A DNA stretch of 6,641 nt from contig JARFRT010000600.1 of NCBI GenBank assembly GCA_029287105.1, positions 1 through 6,641 of the forward strand, written 5' to 3'. The number at the start of each line of letters is the position of its first letter. Position 1 is the first letter of the stretch. The notes beneath the pieces were generated by a model. That model was given only the letters and a program-made list of their open reading frames with translations. It was not told the DNA's origin and made no database searches. Made by a program: the position numbers and the translations under genes. This document shows, in pieces, positions 1 to 6,293 of the stretch. Source of the DNA: Akkermansiaceae bacterium (GTDB lineage: Bacteria; Verrucomicrobiota; Verrucomicrobiia; Verrucomicrobiales; Akkermansiaceae).

Positions 1-1347
1 GGCTTGTTCTCCGGCCAACAAATCTATCGCTCGACCGGACGGGGCGGCGGAGCATTCGAAGGTCCCGGCGGCCCGAGCTACCTGAAACCCGGCACCCTGA
101 CCCTCGGCGGCATGCTGCAGGAGAAGGGATACCGGACCGGCGTCTTCGGCAAGTGGCACGTCGGACTGACGTGGCTCGACAAGGATGGCAAGCGCCTCGG
201 CGGCGGATTCGAGAACTCGCTCCTCATCGACTATGACAAGAGCACGCCGCTTGTCGACGGCCCCAACAAGCGCGGCTTCGATGAATCGTTCATCACCCCG
301 AACTGCCCAACAACCGACCCTCTTTACATTTACATCGACAATGGAATGGTACCCGTCCCGGCCAGCAAACGCCACAAGCGGGACACCCTCCCCAACCCCG
401 GCGGCAAGTGGCGCTGGGACAACGACGAAGGATGGATGGCGCCCGGCTACCAATTCGTCGGCGCGGACCGCCTCTTTTTCGACAAGACCCGCGAGTTCAT
501 CGTCAAGCATCGGAAGCAGAGCCCGGAGAAGCCGTTCTTCGCGGTCCTTTCGACTCAGATCGCGCATGCTCCGGTTCTTCCGACCCCGGCATCCACCGGC
601 GCAACGAAGGCCGGTCCGCGCGGTGACTTTCTCCATGAGCTCGACACCCTGGTCGGACGGGTGATCGATCTGGTCGCTGAACTCGGAATCGAAGAGGAAA
701 CCCTGATCCTCTTCAACGCGGACAACGGCCCCGAGACCATGCACGTGATCTGGATGCGCGAGGACCATCATCATGACCCCGCGGGAGGATGGCGGGGCAT
801 GAAACGGGACGGCTGGGAAGGCGGCCACCGCATCCCCTTCATCGCGAGGTGGCCGGGACGGATTTCCAAAGGACAAGTCTCCGACCAAATGACCAATACG
901 ACCGACATTTTTGCCACCCTCGCGTCGGTCGTCGGCTACAAGCTTCCTGACGATGCGGCCACCGACAGCTTCGACATGCTACCGTCCATGTTAGGCACTC
1001 AGGATCCGCAGCAGTCAATCCGCCCCCATCTCCTCACCCAGAGTTTCCGGGGTGAGTTCCAGATCCGGCAAGGCGACTGGAAATATCTTGATCATCGGGG
1101 GTCAGGAGGCAACCATTATGACCGCGACGCCATGAAACAGTACGCCCTGCCGGAAGCGGAACCCGATGCATCGGGACAGCTCTACAACCTGGCGACCGAC
1201 CCGGGTGAAACCCAGAACCTGTTCTTCAAGAAATCGGCAAAGCGCGAGGAACTGCAGACCTTGCTGAAGAAGCTCAAGGACTCCGGACGCAGCGCCCCGA
1301 CAGGCCGCGTGCCGGTTGGCATCGGGAACATCCCCAAGCTGAAGTAG
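1..1347 (+). CDS. S1-family sulfatase (arylsulfatase-like), 5' end outside the window
   Basis: A sulfatase of the alkaline-phosphatase-like superfamily, which hydrolyses sulfate esters, probably on a glycan and probably after export. The frame is open from base 1, so the TTG at 4 is an internal Leu codon and not the start. About 90 N-terminal residues are missing, including the signal peptide and the Cys that becomes formylglycine; the fragment begins just after where C-x-P/T-x-R usually lies (GLFSGQQIYRS corresponds to the common YGLLTGRY stretch). Numbering the codon at 4 as residue 1, the visible active-site elements are GKWHVG (49-54), the His of IAHAP (188), the metal-ligand Asp-Asn of NADNGPE (240-241) and the Lys of GMKRDGWEGGHR (267). 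A C-terminal LYNLATDPGETQNL segment is the usual end-domain signature. All the core residues after the nucleophile are present, so it is probably functional. The substrate cannot be read from the sequence. It is followed by a second sulfatase remnant on the same strand. Confidence 0.93.
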   Translation, partial: GLFSGQQIYRSTGRGGGAFEGPGGPSYLKPGTLTLGGMLQEKGYRTGVFGKWHVGLTWLDKDGKRLGGGFENSLLIDYDKSTPLVDGPNKRGFDESFITPNCPTTDPLYIYIDNGMVPVPASKRHKRDTLPNPGGKWRWDNDEGWMAPGYQFVGADRLFFDKTREFIVKHRKQSPEKPFFAVLSTQIAHAPVLPTPASTGATKAGPRGDFLHELDTLVGRVIDLVAELGIEEETLILFNADNGPETMHVIWMREDHHHDPAGGWRGMKRDGWEGGHRIPFIARWPGRISKGQVSDQMTNTTDIFATLASVVGYKLPDDAATDSFDMLPSMLGTQDPQQSIRPHLLTQSFRGEFQIRQGDWKYLDHRGSGGNHYDRDAMKQYALPEAEPDASGQLYNLATDPGETQNLFFKKSAKREELQTLLKKLKDSGRSAPTGRVPVGIGNIPKLK

Positions 1348-1416
1348 AGCCACCGGACGCTGCCCTTCTTGAATTCGTCATCGCAACAACGTCCTTCCCC
1401 AAGTGCACACTCCTAA

Positions 1417-1855
1417 CTATTAAAACTCCACCTCTTCATCCTGCCGCTGCTGGTTGGCACTCTCGCCACAGCGAGTGAAAAACCCAACATCGTCTTTATT
1501 CTGGCCGATGACCTCGGTTATTCCGACCTTGGCTGCTACGGCAGCGAGATCAAAACCCCCGACCCTCGACCGACTCGCCAAAGACGGCCTGCGCTTCACC
1601 CGCTCCTACAACACCGGACGCTGCTGGCCATCCCGCGCAGCCTTGCTCACCGGCTACCACGCCCAGGAAGTCGGGCGCGATAAACTCCCCGGACTGGGCG
1701 GCGGCGAGGTGGAAATCGGGGGCCGCTATGCCGACCGCAAAAAACTCGGCTACCGTTGGATCCTCAGCGCCAGTGGCCGCTGGCACTCGCTCCCGCTGAA
1801 AACAAAAGGGGTCATTCCGGACTGGAATCGAAAAGGTCCGGGTAACGGCGCTTGA
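1417..1855 (+). pseudogene. Broken sulfatase: no start codon, frameshift, C-terminus lost
   Basis: The N-terminal part of an S1 sulfatase split over two frames. Frame one, open after the TAA at 1414, reads a hydrophobic export-signal-like stretch (HLFILPLLVGTLATAS), then KPNIVFILADDLGYSDLGCYG with the metal-binding Asp-Asp at 1507-1512, then IKTP. It breaks at a run of five C (1556-1560). Removing one C would join it to the next frame, TLDRLAKDGLRFTRSYNTG, then CWPSR (Cys codon 1622-1624, the formylglycine motif) and AALLTGYHAQ. After about 1690 similarity fades: GYRWILSASGRWHS around 1750-1790 resembles the usual GYR...SGKWH segment but is degraded, and the frame stops at 1853-1855. I see no ATG, GTG or TTG start in the first frame upstream of the signal-like stretch. 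The product would be about 145 residues against the usual 450-550. The CDS on the opposite strand ends at 1812, so the two overlap tail to tail. The C-run shift alone could be a sequencing error, but the missing start and C-terminus argue for real decay. Confidence 0.82.
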
Positions 1856-3293
1856 TGAACTCCTTATCCTCCGCCGTTAGATCACCAAGCGGAACCGGCT
1901 TGTCCTGCGGCCGCAGCCCCTTCTGGTTGATCCGGTTGATCAGGCTCCAGTTGCGCGAATGCTTGCCGGGTTCGGGATCGGCGGGTTCCTGTGCCGGCAG
2001 GTCGTAGCGGGTGAAGTCGATGACCTTCTCATCGCCACCTTCCTTCCAGTTGCGCAACAGGGCGAGACGGAAATCCGGGTTCATGAACCAGCGGATTTCG
2101 AGCTCGGACAGCGAGCCTTTGACACCGGAACCGCGCTGGACAAAGCGGTAGTCGAGCTTGTCGTTGTTCTTGTAGTGCTCCCGCCACCGCAGGCCGAACT
2201 CGCCGAGCGTGACGAACTTGGCGTCGGGCCAGCGTTTGCGGGTCTCGCTCAGCCAGATGTGGAGGCCCTCCATGCCGTTGCGGCCGTGGTAGCCATAGAT
2301 CTTGCGCGCCTCGACGAGGCCCAGCTCCCAACCACAGTTCACCCAGGCAAATCCGTTCCGCGCGAAGCCATCGTCGAAGTGTGCAGCGGTGGTGGCGAGC
2401 ATCGACTTGGTGCCCTGCTCGGTGCCCATATCGATTACGGTCTCGATTGGCCCGACTCCCTGGCGACTGCGGTGACGCACGCCGTCGACCATTTTCGAGC
2501 CTGGAATCCGGGCGCAGAGGAAATCGACCGTCCAGCCGTCGAGATTCACGCAATCGATCAAGTCCTTCTTCCCCTGGGCCGGTTTGCAGAAATGCTCGCG
2601 GGACGGGTAGTACGGGTAGCAGATCGACCCTTCGCCATCGCCGTTGTCCACCGCATACTGGCTCCAGATGTTGCCCTGGCAGACATGGATGCCTTCTTTC
2701 TCGGCGAGGTAGCGCAGGTTCGCGGACGAGAGAAACCCGGCAATGACGCATTGCGGCCGGTAGCCGCCGCCGACCATTTCGGAGACCATCTGCAGGCCGT
2801 CATGGAGGTCGCGGTTCACCTGGGCGCGGCTGTTGTACATATTGGCGAAGTAGCCTCCGGGGATGAACGTGATCTCGTCCCCGAACTTCGCGTGGTAGGA
2901 GACGACGAGCTTGCGCAGGTCATGATAGTTTGGTCGTTGATCCTTGAGCGCCTGCCAACTGAAGGCCCAAGTGATACGCGCGCCCGGCCAGGCCTTCTCC
3001 ACGGCATCGCGGAAAGTCCTGGCTTCCGCGGGCGAATGGATGCTCGACTCGTCCTCGCCGTGAGTCGCATCCCGGGTCACCTCGATCTGGTTGACCCGCA
3101 CCACCGTGTTCAGGGTGAAGTAGCGCTTGCCCATGAGTTGCGCGGCGGTGGCCGCCTCCCCCGCCCTGCCGGTGGGAGCCAGCGCGGCGGACAACGCAAG
3201 TATGCAGGCCGCGGGAAAAAGGAAGCTCCGCAGGCTTCGCCCAAGAGTCGTTTTCCCAGGAGTCGTTTTGAAACCGGAATTATTGCTATTCAT
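1812..3293 (-). CDS. Secreted DUF3863/DUF3864-type protein, putative carbohydrate-active enzyme
   Basis: A 493-residue exported protein. I recognise its body as the DUF3863 plus DUF3864 architecture described from Bacteroides, for which I recall a structural-genomics structure labelled putative glycoside hydrolase; this comes from memory and not from a search. Known-type stretches, approximate residues: FSWQALKDQRPNYHDLRK (111-128), FIPGGYFANMYNSR (around 145-160), VIAGFLSS, EGIHVCQGNIWSQY (near 200), YPYYPSREHFCKPAQ, NLDGWTVDFLCAR, GVGPIET, and later HFDDGFARNGFAWVNCGWE. The many Trp, Tyr, Asp and Glu residues suit a sugar-binding barrel. I chose the ATG at 3291-3293 because it gives a signal peptide: Arg19/Arg22, hydrophobic 24-39, likely cleavage after GRA (42-44). 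The frame continues up to 3359, but the extra 22 residues look non-coding. No strong Shine-Dalgarno is seen (GGTGAC directly abuts the ATG). It runs convergent to the sulfatase remnant and divergent from the next gene. The role in glycan breakdown is inferred from context. Confidence 0.82.
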   Translation of the reverse strand: MNSNNSGFKTTPGKTTLGRSLRSFLFPAACILALSAALAPTGRAGEAATAAQLMGKRYFTLNTVVRVNQIEVTRDATHGEDESSIHSPAEARTFRDAVEKAWPGARITWAFSWQALKDQRPNYHDLRKLVVSYHAKFGDEITFIPGGYFANMYNSRAQVNRDLHDGLQMVSEMVGGGYRPQCVIAGFLSSANLRYLAEKEGIHVCQGNIWSQYAVDNGDGEGSICYPYYPSREHFCKPAQGKKDLIDCVNLDGWTVDFLCARIPGSKMVDGVRHRSRQGVGPIETVIDMGTEQGTKSMLATTAAHFDDGFARNGFAWVNCGWELGLVEARKIYGYHGRNGMEGLHIWLSETRKRWPDAKFVTLGEFGLRWREHYKNNDKLDYRFVQRGSGVKGSLSELEIRWFMNPDFRLALLRNWKEGGDEKVIDFTRYDLPAQEPADPEPGKHSRNWSLINRINQKGLRPQDKPVPLGDLTAEDKEFIKRRYPDLFDSSPE

Positions 3294-3451
3294 GTCACCG
3301 GATGTAAGCAGGAAGCTTGGTGACGCGCAATTTATTCTCTGGAGCAGTAGCAACTCCAACCTGCTTCATACCACAAAATCACTCAAGACAGTTGCTCACA
3401 GGTTTGAATTCGGCGGTTGTCATCGGAACCGCGTTGCTGTTGACTTTGCAC
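3294..3451. promoter_or_regulatory. Divergent intergenic spacer
   Basis: This 158-base spacer lies between the starts of the DUF3863-type gene (leftward) and the HEAT-like/lectin-like gene (rightward), so it must hold both promoters if these starts are right. It is richer in A and T than the flanking genes. I looked for -35/-10 pairs in both directions and found only weak, badly spaced matches, so I place no specific promoter. The rightward frame is open through most of it from a TTG at 3317, but that extension reads like translated spacer. Confidence 0.4.
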
Positions 3452-4504
3452 ATGGGACTAATGGGAAAACTCAAGCTTTGGGTCGCGGGCGCTTTGCTCG
3501 GGCTCGGGCTGGCCTCGGCCGAGGAGGCCGGCGATTGGCGCCTCGAAGTGCTCAAGGAGCACGGGCTGTCGTCCCTAACTCCGGCGCTGGAGAAATTCCA
3601 AAAAGGCCTCAACCTTTCCGAGAAAGGGTTGGGCAAGGCCTTGCAGCGGCTCGGCTCGGAAGGGTTTGCGGAGCGCGAGCAGGTCCAGAAGGAGATTCTG
3701 CAAATGGGGAAGGCCGCCCTGCCCATGCTCCGTGGCATTCCGGAGTCCGCCGATCCCGAAGTACGGATGAGGCTGAGGGAGATCGTGCAGGTCCTGGAAG
3801 CGAAGGGCCGCTGGGCGAAGGATGACCTGCTGCGGCGGGCGGTCGCGAGCCTGCTACACGAGAGGAAGAACCCCGGCGTTGCCGATCCGGCAGGGAAACT
3901 TTTTGTGGAGTTCTTTAGCCAAGCCGCGCCATCATGCGCCGATGGCTACCGGCGCCTGCGTTTTTCCGCGGACGGTGGCATGAAAGGGTTTGTCGCGGAC
4001 GGGGTGGCGCACATGAAGGGCAAACGTGACGGCGATGGCGACCAGCGGCTGCTTCTCGATTGCAAGGCCCTCACGGGCAAGCCCGAGTTCCCCGATGCCT
4101 TCCGGATCGAGGCCAAGCTCGGCGGCGGAGCCGGGGGGGCGGGCAGCTATCATGTGGGTATCTCCGTAGGCAACGTCCGCGCGCTGTTCCACCCCGGGCA
4201 CCGGACCGGCGGGTTCCGCTTCGAGAGAGTCGATGACAACCGCACCATCACACAGAATACCAATATGGGATTCAAGCCACCCGCTGGGAAACTCATGCTG
4301 ATGAGCGTCAGCGTGAAACGCCTCGCCGGAGGCAATGTGCAGATGGATGTGGTCGTGACCAGCGGCGACGACTCCTTCCGGACAAGCAAGGTCATGGCTG
4401 CCGGGGTGATCGGGAAGCTCGATCACATCGGGCTCGACCGCAGCGGCAGGGCCGGAGGCGACGGACTCTTTGACGACCTCATTGTCGATCTGGGAAACCC
4501 GTGA
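3452..4504 (+). CDS. Secreted protein with HEAT-like helical region and lectin-like C-terminal domain
   Basis: I do not recognise a named family. With the ATG at 3452 the protein has 350 residues. It opens with a clear signal peptide (MGLMGKLKLW, then a Gly/Leu/Ala-rich core, likely cleavage ASA|EEA near residue 23). The ATG at 3461 is equally possible and has GGGA four bases upstream. Residues about 63-116 form amphipathic helices with the pattern EILQMGKAALPMLRGIPES-ADPEVRMRLREIVQVLE, typical of HEAT-like repeats in secreted planctomycete and verrucomicrobial proteins. Residues about 214-350 are strand-rich (FRIEAKLGGG, YHVGISVG, GGFRFERVDD, LMLMSVSVKR, MDVVVTSGDD) and end with GLFDDLIVDL, which looks like a LamG/concanavalin-like beta-sandwich of the kind that binds glycans or proteins. 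No catalytic motif is visible. A longer start (TTG at 3317) would add 45 unlikely residues. It is transcribed divergently from the DUF3863-type gene, so a shared glycan-related role is plausible but inferred. Confidence 0.72.
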   Translation: MGLMGKLKLWVAGALLGLGLASAEEAGDWRLEVLKEHGLSSLTPALEKFQKGLNLSEKGLGKALQRLGSEGFAEREQVQKEILQMGKAALPMLRGIPESADPEVRMRLREIVQVLEAKGRWAKDDLLRRAVASLLHERKNPGVADPAGKLFVEFFSQAAPSCADGYRRLRFSADGGMKGFVADGVAHMKGKRDGDGDQRLLLDCKALTGKPEFPDAFRIEAKLGGGAGGAGSYHVGISVGNVRALFHPGHRTGGFRFERVDDNRTITQNTNMGFKPPAGKLMLMSVSVKRLAGGNVQMDVVVTSGDDSFRTSKVMAAGVIGKLDHIGLDRSGRAGGDGLFDDLIVDLGNP

Positions 4505-4806
4505 CCGCACGGGCAGGCGGCCGTAGCGCTTCGGCAACGCCATACGATGTCCCCAGGAATCACAATCAAAGACATTATCCATAAGATCACCAAGTGCTCC
4601 GCCCCGATTTTATTCCCGTCGCTGGTATTGCCCTGCAGATGCCTGAAGATGCCGCCGGCTACCTCGCCAACTTGGCTATTGCCACAGGTGAGAGTGTAAA
4701 TCAGTGGCCTGACCCCAATGGCCCTTAGTTACTGGCGAAATAGAAATCGAACGATTAGTGAAGTGGCATCTCCCCACCGGTGGTGGAAGGGCTCCCGCTT
4801 AGCCCA
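4505..4806. other. Gap without a convincing gene; composition boundary
   Basis: About 300 bases between the lectin-like gene and the end of the ATPase gene. I see no RNA gene, no clear terminator hairpin with a U-run and no insertion-sequence ends. A near-palindrome (CCGTAGCGCTTCGG, about 4520-4533, one mismatched pair) and CCACCGGTGG (about 4775-4785) are too short or loop-less to call. The segment 4594-4728 is open from a GTG and reads VLRPDFIPVAGIALQMPED, then AAGYLANLAIATGESVNQW, then PDPNGP (44 residues). It is protein-like in feel but has no Shine-Dalgarno and no family I recognise; it may be a gene remnant. The GC-rich left part gives way here to the lower-GC right part. Confidence 0.45.
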
Positions 4807-6165
4807 CTAACCTAGCAGGCGGTTGGTTTCGCCAATGAGATAAAGCGGCAACGAAATCAATTCAAACGGCTCTGACTGCTTGAATGCAACGGCAGATGAA
4901 ACCATGCAGCGGCTCGGAATATCGGTGTTAAATCGAACACCACGGGCAATCCCCTTTTCCGCCGCAAAAACATGAAGGGATTTCAGCGATCCGACTTTTC
5001 CGGCCTTGATTTCAACCGGGACAACCTGCGCCCCATGGGCGAGCAGGTAATCGACCTCCGCTGAAGAACTGCGTTGCTCTCGGTTCCAGTAGTAAAGTTC
5101 CGGGTCGGCGTAACTCTCCCCACTGTAGAGCAGGTGTTGACCGGCAAACTGTTCGGCAACTGCTCCGCTGTTTACGAGAATTAAACTCTCCGCCTGATGA
5201 AGATCCGTCGCCTTCAATCCCAATGCGCAACAGAGTAATCCCACATCCAAAAACAACGGCTTGCGATCTTTTGTATTTGTTTCAGCTCCCAGAGGGATTC
5301 CATTGCCTGCGGAGTGTACCACACCATAAATCACCCGCGCCATTTCCAGCATCTCAATGCAGTCGGCCAACGGCTTCGCCCGCTCGTTTCGATCAATATT
5401 TACATATTTAATCTTTTGCCCCACCAGGCGGGGGATTGCGGTGAAGACGGTTCCGAGCAGCCGAGTATTCATCCGGTTCCCGTATTTTGAAAAGTCATCG
5501 CGATAGGTTTGTAAAATGGAACGTTGCTCTCTTGACGCAAGGCGAAGATCTCCGCTCTGAGCGTAGGCCTTTACCGCCGCTGGCATGCCGCCTACAATGC
5601 AATACACTTTAAGCAGCCCCAGTAAGGTTTCATGAATCGACTGCGGTAGGGGATCGCCCAGCTGATAGTCCGCTAAAAACCCGCGCAACTTTTCCTTGCC
5701 GTTGGCCGCCAGAAACTCTGAAAAACTCATAGGCCCCATAAACAGATATTCGATGCGTCCAACCGGCATCGAAAACGTATGCTCCGTGAGGACGAATTCC
5801 AGCAGAGAGCCGGCCGCGATCACATGCAGCGCCGGCATTTTTTCATAGAAATACCGAAGCAACGGAATGACCTCCGGAGCACTCTGGATTTCGTCTAGAA
5901 AAAGCAGCGTTTTCCCAGGAAGGATATCGGCATCCAGATCCACCTCAAGAAGCCGGATAATCTGCTCTACATCCCGCGAAGCAAACAGAGCGGACTTTTC
6001 CGGATTCAGGTCGAAATTGATTTCCACCAGGTTATCGAACCGGCTCTCTGCAAACATGCGAACCAGCCAGGTTTTCCCTACCTGCCGGGCCCCTCGTATG
6101 ATCAATGGTTTGTGGTTTTCCCGATCAAACCAGCCGTCCAAATCTTTTAAAACGTCCCTTTTCAT
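4807..6165 (-). CDS. AAA_14-type ATPase with C-terminal DUF4143 domain
   Basis: A complete 452-residue protein, the usual length for this family of predicted P-loop ATPases. The N-terminal AAA_14 domain has Walker A GARQVGKT (25-32), Walker B LLFLDE followed by IQ (87-94) and the conserved AAGSLLEF segment (117-124). After a linker with GPMSFSEFLAA comes DUF4143 (about 200-400), with the typical YRDDFSKYG start. It ends in a nuclease-like patch, EVDYLL (370-375) followed by VPVEIKAGK (382-390). D372, E385 and K387 match the D...ExK layout of PD-(D/E)xK folds, though cleavage activity in the family is not established. The proteins are widespread, often occur in many copies and as accessory genes, and their role is unknown (defence or toxin-related roles have been suggested). 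The start ATG at 6163-6165 has no Shine-Dalgarno; the Walker A sits at the normal distance from it. No partner gene adjoins it. GC is lower than in the genes to its left. It is divergent from murB. Confidence 0.93.
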   Translation of the reverse strand: MKRDVLKDLDGWFDRENHKPLIIRGARQVGKTWLVRMFAESRFDNLVEINFDLNPEKSALFASRDVEQIIRLLEVDLDADILPGKTLLFLDEIQSAPEVIPLLRYFYEKMPALHVIAAGSLLEFVLTEHTFSMPVGRIEYLFMGPMSFSEFLAANGKEKLRGFLADYQLGDPLPQSIHETLLGLLKVYCIVGGMPAAVKAYAQSGDLRLASREQRSILQTYRDDFSKYGNRMNTRLLGTVFTAIPRLVGQKIKYVNIDRNERAKPLADCIEMLEMARVIYGVVHSAGNGIPLGAETNTKDRKPLFLDVGLLCCALGLKATDLHQAESLILVNSGAVAEQFAGQHLLYSGESYADPELYYWNREQRSSSAEVDYLLAHGAQVVPVEIKAGKVGSLKSLHVFAAEKGIARGVRFNTDIPSRCMVSSAVAFKQSEPFELISLPLYLIGETNRLLG

Positions 6166-6172
6166 GGGCTTG

Positions 6173-6195
6173 TTTTATCGGTGATTATGATAAAA
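6173..6195. promoter_or_regulatory. Perfect 7-bp inverted repeat, candidate operator between ATPase and murB
   Basis: TTTTATC at 6173-6179 and GATAAAA at 6189-6195 are exact reverse complements separated by nine bases, starting eight bases upstream of the ATPase start. A further GATATTTATC at 6221-6230 repeats the GATA/TATC theme. The surrounding spacer is about 25% GC. The spacing would suit a dimeric regulator or, in RNA, a weak hairpin. In DNA this AT-rich such symmetry can arise by chance. No regulator can be named. TAAAAT at 6191-6196 could serve as a -10 element for murB, but its -35 partner (TTGTTT, 6170-6175) is only 15 bases away. Confidence 0.35.
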
Positions 6196-6248
6196 TACAA
6201 GGTTAAAAAATCATGGATGTGATATTTATCAGCACTAAAATGCGAGTG

Positions 6249-6254
6249 AGGAGG
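6249..6254 (+). promoter_or_regulatory. Strong Shine-Dalgarno AGGAGG upstream of murB
   Basis: AGGAGG is followed seven bases later by ATG at 6262-6264, the best ribosome-binding arrangement in the window. The ATG opens only nine codons (MRETADLMR) before a TGA at 6289-6291 and is one frame off the MurB reading frame. The site therefore marks the likely ancestral murB start and shows that a base is missing just downstream, unless the nine codons are a coupled leader peptide. Confidence 0.7.
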
Positions 6255-6293
6255 TTTAACGATGAGGGAGACGGCTGATTTGATGCGCTGATT

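Noticed and set aside
1348..1416. Search for a terminator or promoter after the first sulfatase
   Set aside because: No GC-rich hairpin with a T-run and no paired -35/-10 boxes were found.
1351..1624. 13-bp direct repeat CACCGGACGCTGC at 1351-1363 and 1612-1624
   Set aside because: The second copy is coding sequence for TGRC in the sulfatase motif. There are only two copies, with no shared flanks and no mobile element between them, so chance or trace homology is the simpler explanation.
1959..3323. 454-codon open frame on the + strand
   Set aside because: It lies antisense to the DUF3863-type gene and exists because GC-rich DNA has few stops. Its translation shows no recognisable motif, whereas the opposite strand has a signal peptide and family-like blocks.
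3294..3359. 22-residue upstream extension of the DUF3863-type gene
   Set aside because: The internal ATG at 3291-3293 gives a normal signal peptide; the extension would place it too far inside the protein.
3317..3451. Upstream extension of the lectin-like gene to a TTG at 3317
   Set aside because: It adds 45 residues of spacer-like sequence ahead of a complete signal peptide starting at 3452 or 3461.
3932..4582. 216-codon open frame on the - strand
   Set aside because: It is antisense to the lectin-like gene, with no motif. The + strand frame has a signal peptide and a sensible domain layout.
4740..6260. Possibility that the ATPase gene is a transposon cargo with terminal repeats
   Set aside because: No matching inverted or direct repeats were seen at the two ends of the gene, and no transposase is present.
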